Shown here in pieces: positions 1 through 10,795 of a stretch of 64,000 bases of DNA (positions within the stretch are counted from its first letter, which is position 1; each line of letters starts with the position of its first letter). The translations under genes were made by a program, and so were the position numbers. The notes beneath the pieces were generated by a model, which was not told the DNA's origin, searched no databases, and worked only from the letters and a program-made list of their open reading frames with translations. Source of the stretch: Sarcocystis neurona (Eukaryota > Apicomplexa > Conoidasida > Eucoccidiorida > Sarcocystidae); NCBI GenBank assembly GCA_000727475.1, contig KL647294.1, positions 1,362,369 through 1,426,368 of the forward strand, in the 5' to 3' direction.

Positions 1-1796
1 TCCTCGTGACACGCGTGAATCTTGCGCGACGCATGAACGTGTTCTTTCTACGGCCTACGGATATCGCCACAGGCAAGCCTGTGTCACACGAGTTGTCTTC
101 GTACACGAAGAAAGGAGCATTGCACGCGTGTTCCACAAATACCTGCACGTGCGCGAAGACGTGCACCCGCAACTCGAGAGTATCTATTCCTGTGAAGGGC
201 AGAAACGAATAAAGTGGAATTTCCACACGGGTGGGTGAGCGCGTCGAGCCGTCTGACGCAGCGACCGCCGCTATCTGCAGCAACGTATTTGGCGTGCACC
301 TTCAGGCACAGAGAGGCAGGACACACAGAGACACTCGTACGTCTTCTGACATGCCTGAAGCCGCCTCAGGGTCCGACAGCTCGGGGGGAGTTGGGTGAAC
401 AGGGAAGGCCGACGCGAGGACTAATTTAAATGTGCCCACGCAGGAGAAAAATGTCAATCGTCAGGACATAAACGTCTACATATCAATAACCGCCTACGTA
501 GGATTTGACTACTGCAAGCTCCCGTGAACGCAGTGAAAAAAGTGGAGTGGTAGACGGCATCTTGTGACCCGTCTCGGCAGTGTCGACGCTGAAGTTCCAC
601 AAGTCCTGCTACAGAGAGACAGAGAGAGAAAAACAGCAGAGAGACGTGCTTTTTACAAACACGAGTCAAAGTCCCTGGTCAAGCTTGGAATCCTTGAACA
701 GGAGGGGAAGCCAGGCACGCAGTCTGTGCGTTTGTAGATATAACGAGAAACAGAGAGGAAGAGACATAATCGAGTCACGAGAAAACTGCGTGCACGTAGA
801 GCCGTGTGGCCGTCAAAGAAACCGAAGGCACACGCAAAAAACTAGCAGAGTTTTACGAGACGTGAACATGCGTGCCCATACACACTGCTCCTCCAGATGT
901 ACACGTAGGTACATATGTACATATGTATATAGAGAGAGCGACGGAGACATACATATACGTATGTACATATGTGTGTTAATGTAGCCTATTTACTGTGGCA
1001 AAAGAACTCGCTAGCAGCTGTATTGTCTGTAGCCGGTTTTACAGTGAAGTACCCGATTTACATATGTACTTCGCAACTGCACGCGGGGAGAATAGAAAAA
1101 TTGCATCTCTGTGTAGTTTGTGAGGTGGCGGGACTAGTAAAGTATCGATGAACCACCAGATGTAGGGGGAACCCCGACGGAAGCACCAGGTAGGACTGGC
1201 GTGCAACTACGACTTCTCCTGAAAGGCGCTTCTACACTCTCATAGAAGAGTTATGCGTACACATTCCACAGACACACATGCACGTGTACTAGTACTCCTA
1301 CGTGTGTACTTGCGCGTACGCCCAAGGTCTATGCACACGCAAAAAGACAGCCAGAGAGAAAGAGACGGGCATCCAGAGTTACGGTCGGCCCTCAGAGTTC
1401 GTCCCGTCTCACGTGGGACGGAGTGTAGAAAGAAGAAACACGGAGAAGCATGTTTCTCTTAATGTAGAGCGGGAGAGAGACGTGCGCGCGTAAACAGCCT
1501 TCTGCAGGGGAAAACAGACGGAATGGAACAAGACGTGGGACCTGTGTTGTACCTGGGGCAGTTGAAGCATCCGGGCGACTACCCATTGCAGTCGCAGGGG
1601 TCAGCCACCGCTCGGAGATGACACCAGTTACAAAACGCAGTGTAAAGCGGTACTGAAGTAGAGTCGCTGTTTGCTTCAAGGCTTGCCGCTCCCGCTGTGC
1701 GGGTCCCCGTCGTGCTGCTATGCAGGACTGCTCCAACGGCTGTGATGGAGTATCGTCGCGGCTCCGCTCCACCGTGTCCAATTCTAAACAGTTGTT

Positions 1797-2186
1797 TTGC
1801 CACCGCTCGTCCGCGTGCCTGCTCCTGGAAGCAGCGATGCAACGCTGCCGCTACTGCTGAAGCAGCTGCTCTTGACGCTTGTCGTTTTGCCTGGTGTGCC
1901 GCTACTGCTGGGACGGAAGAGCTGTCCCTGCTGCTGCGGCTGTTGTTGCAGCCGCCGCTGCGATTCTCAAGAACTGCTTCAGCTGCGGCTGCTGGCTGAT
2001 TCTATCGTACCCGTAGGCCCTGCTGCGGTCGCTGCTTCTGCAGAGACCACCGACGCTGACGGAAGAATCACTGACGCGGAAAACGAGAGAACATTAGGCT
2101 TTATAGCAGCAACGTTTTTAGGGCGTGTCTGCGCCGGGACCGTTGACAACCGACAACAGAACTTCTTGCAGACTTCGAAACGGTGA
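1797..2186 (+). other. CTG-rich island with a 129-codon open frame
   Basis: Triplet-rich sequence (CTG/GCTGCT) is open in more than one frame. In the 1797 frame it gives a Leu-rich stretch, a Cys-rich stretch and then a more ordinary acidic tail with Ala-Glu-Thr-Thr-Asp-Ala-Asp. In this genome CAG/CTG runs sit mostly in coding exons, as in the giant gene at 27-52 kb, so this could be an exon. The same composition also produces spurious open frames on both strands. No family is recognised. Confidence 0.15.
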
Positions 2187-3493
2187 ATACAGAGTGTTTT
2201 ACTAGAACACGAAGACGTGGTGAGTTCAAGAACGGGCGTGCACAAGAGTCTTAAATCCGAGAACAGATAGCGCGGAGGAATTCCCTAAGAAAGCAATGAG
2301 GATATCACTCATGTTCTTACTGCCTGTGTTCACTGATGGAAGCATTGATGGCACATGTCTTCCAGTATTCTTCGTATTTACCGCAAGAGGTAGGAAGTGA
2401 TGGTGCACGAATAAAGAAGCCACCCAGGCTTTTTTTGTTTGCCGTTATTGTCTGAACCGTTCAAGTATTTCTTTCACTCTCCCCTAAATGAGTCCTGACT
2501 GCTAGAAGTGGCACACCAGGCGAGGTACAGACATTTTTGTTTGGTGGACTGGCCCGTAAACGTAAATTTTTACACACTTTAGTGATACAGACACGACACG
2601 AGCACAAAACAAGAAAGGGGATCAAAGGAGAGACAAGAAAGGACGTAACCTTGCAGTGAAGCAACGCAGGCACGAGCAAGTAGAAGAAAAAACTGTGGGA
2701 CGATAAGTAGGAGGAGGCAGACGAATAAGGCCAGGCAACTGCAAAATATCAACGCACAGAAGCAGAACGGTAATGTTAGAGGGACACAGGAGGACCGAAG
2801 GGAAGGGGACGAGGGTAAAGAGCAAGGATGTCGGACGGCCCGTAAAAGCAAAATGCAGGAAAAAAATAAACACACGCGAAAGGTAACAGTGTTTCAAGTG
2901 CCGAAAACCGTGTACTGTCACAGTGCGAATTCCGGAAAGAGGAAGAGATAAACGCAGACGCTGCCGGGAAAGGACAGAGCACGAGATCAAGGTGTCCCGA
3001 GCGCACCTGCCGAAAGTATGGAACGCTCGGAGTGAACGTGCGGTCCACACAGTAGCCTAAAGGGCGTCCACATATTACCACGCTTGCACAAACCTACAAG
3101 CTTTTAACAAGGTTCGCGTAGACTGAGAATACACCTAGTGTGATCCGACGCCACCCAGGCTACACAGAGAAAAAGGACGGTCCTCTCAATAAGAGGAACA
3201 TCAACTGACGTCCAGCAACGTATGGGACGCCTTACATACATGTGTATTTCTCCGCGTCCGGCTGCGGATACTGTTTTTTCTCCTGCAGGTACACGCCAGA
3301 CAGGCGTGATGCACCGCCGACGCGCATGCGGGTACGTACGCGCATGCACCAGTTCGACCTTCGCCTATGTATACAACCGTACACAGTACATTTTGATATG
3401 TGTAATTTGCTGAAGCTCCGTCAGAGACCGGAGCTCTTCGCTTAAGGGTACAAGAGCGCGCAGGTGTACCTGTGATACGAGTGTACTTTACGA

Positions 3494-4844
3494 GTGAAAC
3501 TCTCGACACGTAATACGCGGAATGGGCGTCTGGACGTGTACGCACTGCCCGAGACTGCGGAAGCGCTAAGTAATGCTTTTCGGTTTGCACTGGGAAGCAC
3601 AGGGGAGAACCGTGCAAACAGTGAAAACTACTGGTCGCATTATGAATTTTTGGAGGCTTCTACGTACAGTTTATCCTCACGACAGTCACGTGCGGCTGCT
3701 GCGATAAGAAGAGATAATGCTAGCTCCCCGTGTTCAGCAGGGTTACATTCAGTTCCTTTGTTACGGTTTTTGAAATATCGGACGTCTGCGTCGTCATCAG
3801 TGTTTGACTGGTCAACAGAGACTGGTAGCGGGGTTGACAGCGGTAGATCGAATCGTTTTGTACTCAGTAAGTGCTATGTATACCGACGATGCTGTCGGAC
3901 GATGTGTTGTGCAGATGACAGAGCTTCGGATAAATTCAGTCTTTCTTAGTCTCTTGTCTATCGGCCCCGCTGTCAATCACACTGCATTTAGACATCTCAT
4001 GAGAAAGAGCTTCCACCGTCACCCAAACTTTGGGGAAAGAAAAGTGCTTGGTTTTCTTCTTCGCACAATGATAGATGATAGGTGCGCTGCTTCGGACGAC
4101 GATTCACTCGATGTAAACCCGTCGAGGAACGGACACCTGTGCAAACCGGTTCTGATGTTATCATCTTACTGGCTTCCTACCACTACGTGCTGCAAGTCAG
4201 TTGTAGAAGCCAGCGCGTCTACCTCTGGGCAATTCCACAGCTTGTATGTTTGCTTCGTTCTACGTGGGACGCACGAAAAAAGGCGTTGCGTTGTAGGGTA
4301 GACCGATTTGTGTGACATCAGCAATATAGAAAAATCGTTGCTCCCTTCTACCATTTGCACGGGTCACTGTCACAAGCCCAGTCCACGGTATAAGAAGTCA
4401 TGTGCTGGAGAATTTGATTCCTCAAGAAGGCGTGAATTCGTCGTGCCTTACGGTGCACTAAAGCAATCGCAGACTCCGGGAGCTTGTGCTGCTGTCTTAG
4501 ATTGCCGCATCCCGAATTTGATTGACAGTACGGGGATCCTTGCCAAAGCTTTATGGTGGTCTGGGGACAACGCCATCGTGACGATCCGGGGAAATGCAGT
4601 TGTCCTCACTCGCAAGCGCACACGAGTGCACAGACGCGTACCTACATGCGTGCATATCGGATTTCATGGCAGATGCTGTTCGTGCAAACGAAGGAGCGTA
4701 AGAAACTTTCAACTCAAGTGCATGGCTGAACATGTGAAATCGTCGTGCGCTCTGGAAAATAAAGCTGCCAGCCCTACCGTGGAAAACTGTAGTGCTTTAA
4801 AGAAGAAGTGTGCCTACGCACATGCAGCGCTTGTTACACAGTGA
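3494..4844 (+). other. Cluster of three unassigned plus-strand open stretches
   Basis: Three open frames of 151, 165 and 178 codons follow one another on the plus strand (3494-3949, 3804-4301, 4308-4844). They could be exons or remains of one gene, because few long frames open on the opposite strand here. I see no signal peptide, membrane segment or known motif. The third frame is Cys- and Arg-rich. Splice sites joining them were not resolved. This could equally be chance. Confidence 0.15.
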
Positions 4845-6373
4845 TGCCGATATGGGGCCACAACTCTTCGGCCGCCTCAAACAGATTTGCGTGCGCTACC
4901 GAGGCGAGTTTTTCAAAGACAAGGGTGCTTTACACATGTGAGACCCCAAGGTGGTGGTGAATACGAATACGGTGCGCTAGTGTACAGAGCTCATACACAT
5001 TATTGCCAACATCAGAAATAAACGCATGATGATATTCGCGCCCCGTGCACCTGCACGCAGGTTGAAGTGCGTACCGTTGCTTTAAGAGCTGGTGCTTAAA
5101 AGTGAAGAGGGTTAGTCTGAGAAGACTACGCGGAAACTGATACAATTGTCTGCGATATGCTCGTTTCCATGGACAGAACGTTCCAGGGGCACGTATACGC
5201 GCAGACATCGCCTCTTTGACTGCCGCGTATTTGTCACCTTGATTAAGACCCATATTTCTGTGTGGCCGCTGAGTATCGATCGGATTTGCGAAGCTGCAAC
5301 GGCATACGAGCTCTGGTGGAGCTGTGAACTTAACCAAGTAAGTTCAGGCTGGCTATGCTGCAGAGGTCTGAAACAGCTCCTACTACAAAAAAAGCAGCCA
5401 CCATGCAAACAATTCCGAAAGATACTGAGAAACGTGTACGGTGGGACACGTGTACGCACGTGAACACCTGCCGGCACTTTGTACCCACGGCAGCACAATC
5501 ACAACGTGCCACCCTGCTGCAAAACATCTTACATTCACAACTTCCGTAAGGTCGCAACCCAAGAGATAGTCCACAATATAGCTATTCGCTAGCACCCTAC
5601 TATAAATAAACCACCTAGGTATCTGAGTGTCACAAATGCGAACGTACGCTGATCCTTCTACGCAGACTCAAGGTCTTATATCTCATGGGCCACGTCAGCG
5701 TCGAAGTTCCTCTATGGTAGCGTTGTATTCCTTGTCAGCTCTTCAGCATTTAGATACCTAGTTGTATCTAAATACATCTAAGTACGAATGCTTTCACAGG
5801 AAAGCATTAGTAGTCACAGACGCACACACACACGTTTAGACGGAGGTGTCAAAAACGCTGCGTCGCGCTCAAGCCCACGCAACGCGCTTTTTGCCATCCC
5901 CCCTTGTTCCCACAAACTCGCCTAGTACGTGGGACGGATTTAAGAAACTTCATTTCCAAAAGACACAAAATTCTCAGGTGAAGGCTAGACAGACCTAAGG
6001 TGAAACAGTGAACAGAAAGCCCCTCGAGCACTCGAGTCTAACGGACTCAGCATGAAAGCCTCTGACAGCCTTGTCCCAGTGTTGCCTGAAAACGATTTCG
6101 TTCACAAGTGCGGTCATCGTGCGATGACTGCACGCCAGTGAACCGCATAATATAGATCGTGTAAAGCGAAATGTTGGTACATATGCAATCAGCCACAATG
6201 ATCTGCCTTCCACATTCTTCAATCCTCGTCTGCAAGCAGATTTGTTCGCCTTCTGCAAAGCACCAATGTGTTCACGAGTGGAGACGCGCACGTGGTGAGA
6301 CGTGTGACACTGTCACAGCGGGCTTCCGACGTGACGCCACGACATTTATATCATTGTGGTTTCGGCGCCGAAA

Positions 6374-6420
6374 CACTTTTACGTGGACGGCAGGTGCTTC
6401 CACTTTAACGTGGAGGGCAG
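6374..6420. repeat. Two-copy direct repeat upstream of the pseudokinase gene
   Basis: Two nearly identical 20-base copies (6374-6393 and 6401-6420) are offset by 27 bases; each has the core ACGTGGA followed by GGCAG. They lie about 310-350 bases before the start codon at 6726, so they could be paired promoter elements. The role is inference from position only. Confidence 0.35.
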
Positions 6421-6725
6421 AGACTTTTATAACTGAATTGAGATCACACGCTTTCGTCCAAATGCAACTTTCTGGAACTGCATTACGTGACGGTTAATTC
6501 CCCTTCCTTCTGCGTATCTACGGTGTGAGACGCGTCTTTCCCGCGAACCACCACGGATGCCCTCGCGTCCATCCGTTTTTCCTTCACCTTGAGGATGATA
6601 CAAGATGTATGCGGCCAGCAGCATAAAAATCTGCGTGCGTCCGTAAATTGAGCTGTTTCACTTCAATTTGTCGTCAGAAGACTGCTTGATGCCTTTTCAG
6701 GAAGTCAACTCGGCGACCCGCCACG

Positions 6726-8129
6726 ATGGCGTGTCTGTATGTTGTTGCCGTATTCCAAACCCTCCTTCTCCTAATCACAGATCAACATGCCTCTGCTAGT
6801 CAAAATCTGCGCATAGGGCAGCAAGAGCCGCGTGTGGAGACTCCCAGAAAAGAATCCTTCATCACACAACAGGAGGGCCGCTTTCAGGGGGCACCAGCAT
6901 CCGCACAGACCGCTGTGCCTGTCGTCGCAGCAGAAGGCATCTCCTTGACTTCTCAGAGCCTGGTGCCACCAACTAGCGATACACTTGTAGAGAGAGAAGA
7001 TGCGCTGTTGCAGAATTCACCTGCTTCGAACGCAAATTCGGCAAGCACCTCTGGCGGTCCAGTATACACAAGGACGCATGTCAGCACTGGGCACGCCGGC
7101 GGAGATACCTTTCAGTGCGAAATGAGCAACGGACAGCGGACCAGGTTTCGATTTCATGGGATCCTAAACTTTATCCGAAGGGGAGTATATTTGGACGTAG
7201 AAGAGGAACACACAGGATTGCGTGAAGTGTTCTTCGCCAGTTTCTTTGTAGGCCTGCAGTCGGATCAGCAGGAGAGGACAGAACACGCACAAAAACTCAA
7301 AAAAGCAGCAATTGCAGGTCTCCGACGGGAGTTATCCTTATTCCCATCAAGTCTCTCCAGGGAGGCACTGCTTAAGGATTACGGTTTTGCCGTCATCACG
7401 GATTACTGCAGCTTGCCTGGCTCAGACGACAGCTTTGAGCTGGGGGAGATTGGGAGGCCAATTTTGCTTTTGAATTACTTTGTAGCGATGCCAGAGGCTA
7501 TGATAAGTTTGTGTTCAGCAGACATATCGAAACTAACCCCAGAAACTATTGTTTCAATGTCCGTTGATATGGTCAAAAGAGTGAGTGCGTTACACAAACT
7601 CAACCTCTTACATCGAAGAATTGCGTGCTCATCGTTTGTTGTTCGTATCGTGCGAACGACACCCAACGAATACACGCCCCGGGTCTACCTAGGAGATTTT
7701 ACAGCGGCGCAGGTTAACACGGGCTCTGAGCAGTTATATGAGGGGACGACTGGGGTGGGATCTTTAGATCCATATCTAGCCCGCGCAGCCTTCTCTCCGC
7801 TGAAATATACGCGTATGGTTAATATAACAAAGCAGCAGGACGCCTGGGCTCTAGGGCGAGTTTTATATTTTATGATATGCGATGGCAGAACGGACCCCTA
7901 CGGGATTTTTGCGTCCCACGCTTCAAACCTAGTGCTGCTAAAGCGGATAGTCCAGCTGAAACACCAGCAGACCCATGTACAGTTTAGTGAATGTTTACCC
8001 CTAACAGCGCATCCGGTTATGGTATGGCTACGCGAAATAGTGGTTGCGCTTCTGGACCCCAACGAAGAAACGAGACTCCTGCCTGAAGAAGCAATATCGA
8101 GGTTCCCACAGCTGTTTGGTAAGTCGTAA
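6726..8129 (+). CDS. ROPK-like secreted pseudokinase
   Basis: A 467-residue single-exon protein starts with a signal peptide (hydrophobic core about residues 4-17), then a low-complexity region to about residue 120, then a divergent protein-kinase fold. The catalytic loop reads His296-Arg-Arg where HRD is expected, so the catalytic Asp is lost, and the later Asn position is also not conserved. The magnesium loop is Asp324-Phe-Thr, keeping Asp but not Gly. The beta-3 VAIK lysine seems absent in the Phe-Phe-Ala-Ser-Phe stretch at 169-173. The helix-F Asp-x-Trp-x-Leu-Gly motif (372-377) and the late conserved Arg (about 450) are kept. Signal peptide, kinase fold and lost active site fit the coccidian rhoptry kinase (ROPK) family, whose members are delivered into the host cell; a role as scaffold or regulator is inference. 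A GTAAGT sequence falls in the last codons, so a spliced C-terminus is possible. Confidence 0.75.
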   Translation: MACLYVVAVFQTLLLLITDQHASASQNLRIGQQEPRVETPRKESFITQQEGRFQGAPASAQTAVPVVAAEGISLTSQSLVPPTSDTLVEREDALLQNSPASNANSASTSGGPVYTRTHVSTGHAGGDTFQCEMSNGQRTRFRFHGILNFIRRGVYLDVEEEHTGLREVFFASFFVGLQSDQQERTEHAQKLKKAAIAGLRRELSLFPSSLSREALLKDYGFAVITDYCSLPGSDDSFELGEIGRPILLLNYFVAMPEAMISLCSADISKLTPETIVSMSVDMVKRVSALHKLNLLHRRIACSSFVVRIVRTTPNEYTPRVYLGDFTAAQVNTGSEQLYEGTTGVGSLDPYLARAAFSPLKYTRMVNITKQQDAWALGRVLYFMICDGRTDPYGIFASHASNLVLLKRIVQLKHQQTHVQFSECLPLTAHPVMVWLREIVVALLDPNEETRLLPEEAISRFPQLFGKS

Positions 8130-8747
8130 GATTTTAGAGGTGGCTGGGGGGAACCGCCCTGCGTGCTATTCGCAGCGGGATCCAAAGAAGACGACGTATA
8201 ATGGTGCGACTGTACTTCGTCCTGGTCTTTTTTCACTGTCGAGAAAATTTGAATATATGTGATTGAAAGAGCATTTGATTTACATGGGGTTTCATGGCCT
8301 ATTAGAAGAGACATGTCACTAATTTGTTTGCCATGTAGCGTCCATTGGCAGGACCCTGACTGGAGTCTGCGTGTATTCGATGTCGAAAGGGTGTCCCGGT
8401 TCTAGTGAGCCGGCACACCGTGCTTACCTCCTGGACACACATGTGCTTACCAGACAGCGTCCGGTGTGTGGGAAGGTGTAAAATAAGGTTAAGAATGAAC
8501 TCTTGTTGCAGACAACTCCATGGAGTATAGGGAGTGAAATGCATGTCGAATAGGATTTGTGGAAATTTGAAGTGCACGTGTGGCTAAAAATGACGCAACA
8601 TTCAGTGTGTATTACCTGACGGGGTTGCGATTTTAGCAGCTGCCTGCGGGACCGGCGGTACACGCTCCCGTTAATGCTCGTATCCGAAGTCTTTTGCAGT
8701 CGGCAACTCCAGCGTGTTTAACGGTCTGGGGTGTAAAGTACGTGAAG
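8130..8747. other. Intergenic gap between pseudokinase and next secreted candidate
   Basis: No supported gene. This should contain the 3' end of the pseudokinase transcript and the promoter of the next gene. I see no repeat or structured element that I can name. Confidence 0.4.
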
Positions 8748-8896
8748 ATGAGTGGGCTCCGTATACACAGCCTCTTGCTGGTCGCATTGTTGCTAGTCAA
8801 GGGGCTCTCGACAGAAAGCATCTTACCAATATTTGATTCAATTTATATGGGGAAGCTGTGGGAATTTGGCGCTCTAACAAGTTGCCGCCACCAAGT
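8748..8896 (+). CDS. First exon of a predicted secreted protein
   Basis: The ATG at 8748 opens a frame beginning Met-Ser-Gly-Leu-Arg, followed by a strong hydrophobic core (Leu-Leu-Leu-Val-Ala-Leu-Leu-Leu-Val) and a plausible cleavage region at Gly-Leu-Ser-Thr-Glu, a classic signal peptide. The frame ends at a stop that overlaps a perfect GTAAGT donor at 8897, so this is best read as a first exon leaving two bases of a split codon. About 25 residues of mature protein follow, including one Cys. The ATG at 8748 is preferred over upstream in-frame starts because the signal peptide is then at the N-terminus. It lies about 600 bp after the pseudokinase on the same strand, so it may be another secreted effector. 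No family recognised. Confidence 0.5.
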
Positions 8897-9582
8897 GTAA
8901 GTCATCGTGCATAGTTTGAATGCTCGTATAAGGTGCATTGAATTTTTCACAAAAGACGTGCAACAGTCATGATCGTTTATGCTCTTCTTTCTCCGGAAAA
9001 CCTACCGTACCTTATGTTCCACGTGGGTTGTTTTCGGTTGGACGAAACTAACGAAAAAAAGACTAAGTTGGAATTTGAGCATCATCGAGGCGCGTCAGAG
9101 TGGAGTGTGTTCTTGAGGGCATCTGCAGAGCAGTCGCAGACACCACCTGTGTGTCTACGCTGTTGTTCTGGCAGTCCACGACTAAGCATAAACGACATTT
9201 CTCGTGTACGGTTGCGCACGTTCTCCCGTTGCACACAGGTTTGGCCCTACTGTTTCCTAAATCATCATTTACTGGTACACATGCGTAGTCCTTTATGTAT
9301 AAACACGTTTTGCAGAGAGCAACGACGAAGTGCTACCGGTGATTTCGCATGCAGATGAACACAAACTTCCGAATAAAGAGACAATGAGTAAGTTAGTGTA
9401 TGTGCGTAGTCGACTATTTTGAAAATAATTGGAAAAGGAACTGCACACACTGTGCTGGTTCACTTTAGCCAGAAGGACTCTGGGAGTGGGCCTGTTGCTG
9501 GGTGGTGGGGTTAGGTTGATGGTGCGCCACGCACCGGATGACACTCCCGTAGCTACCTCTTCTTTCCTCCTCCATAGAATAG

Positions 9583-10795
9583 AAACTAGTGGTGGAAGGC
9601 GTAATTTTCAAGGAACCCAATTACAGTGAACTTGACCGGCATCGAATCCACTTCGGACAGGATTGGAAGCCGTTGACCGACGGAGAGGCAGGTTCATCTG
9701 TGAGACTTGACATTCCCGGAGCAAAGACAACGCATAGCTCCACTGTTAGTCGTGTCCGCATACGAGATGTGTCTTTACACACGATTCACTGGCGCAAAAA
9801 CCGCCTACGAAGAAGAAGTGACCCGTTTCCTAAAGTGCCTACAACAGCATCGACGGAACCGGAGCAACGTGGTTAGGGCTTTCCCCCAGTAGAAGGCGAC
9901 CGTTGAATTCTCTTATTGTATGCAGTGGTTGACACCGCAGGCCATTCCCGTGCCGTGACCTTACTTGCCTGCCATACGAAGAGCTTCTTGCATCCTGGAC
10001 TCCTGAGGACTGGCTCAAGCCCTCGAGGAGAACAGCGGTCAAGTAAAGCAGGATAAGCCGAAAGCGCCAACTTTATGTTTAAACAATCTCCAACTGTGGC
10101 TGCAAACCGTAGAGCTACCGTTTTGTTGTCTACTAAGGAACCCCACTCGAGCATGGAAAAGGTGCGTATTTTGACTTCATGGTTACATTCCTCGGACCCG
10201 GACGTGAACAATTCTGCAACAGTGTACACGTTCTGCTGCGAGCTGCCGTGGAGGGGTCTTCTACAACATAGCTGCAGGGAGCGAAGAGTGTGCACAATCA
10301 AAGCCGTCCACAGGTGGTGGCTCTCTCACAAGCTGCACGTCATGTTGGGGGAAAAGCGGGGATAATCTGAAGCTCTCCTGCAGTGGACGCGCGCGTCCAT
10401 CCGTTCTAGATTGTACGACGTGCTTCTGTCACTTGCATGGTTCACGGAACAAATCGAGTCGGCTTTCCAGATACAGGCACGAGCAGCACGTTACAGGTGG
10501 GCTGCACGTCACCGGTCAGCTACTGTTTGCCGCACCAGTAGCACATCGTATCCACAGTGGCTCAACCCACGAGCTATCACCCACACACCGTGTGATAACG
10601 CTGCCGGAACCAGAGATTATCTCTGCCACACGTTCAAGCGTGTTTGATAGAAAGGGCAGGTTTTCAGGGCCGGGTTCCGGCGACGACGCACCCGTTGACG
10701 AAATGATTCGCAGTGACGAAGAAATGATGTGTGAAACGATTGACACATGGGGCCTCGCCCGTGCGCCTCTTACTACCGCGCAGTTCTGGCACTGA
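9583..10795 (+). CDS. Possible downstream coding exons of the secreted candidate
   Basis: Several coding-like stretches follow the signal-peptide exon on the same strand. One starts after an AG at 9581-9582 and reads Glu-Gly-Val-Ile-Phe-Lys-Glu-Pro. A second frame, ending at 9892, contains Tyr-Glu-Met-Cys-Leu-Tyr-Thr-Arg-Phe-Thr-Gly-Ala-Lys. A third lies at 10075-10365. An acidic stretch ends at 10795 (Asp-Asp-Ala-Pro-Val-Asp-Glu-Met-Ile-Arg). I could not find a set of junctions that joins all of them in phase with the donor at 8897, so the exon structure is unresolved and more than one gene is possible. No domain recognised. Confidence 0.25.

Larger units (their letters stand above)
1..6725. 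other. Intergenic region with no supported gene
   Basis: No ORF here has a recognisable domain, a clear signal peptide or a convincing exon structure. Open frames are short and occur on both strands. A CTG-rich island lies near 1790-2050 and three consecutive plus-strand open stretches lie at 3494-4844; both are listed separately. Short ACGT/GTAC-rich microsatellite-like stretches occur around 880-980. Unannotated exons of a gene starting to the left cannot be excluded. Confidence 0.5.
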
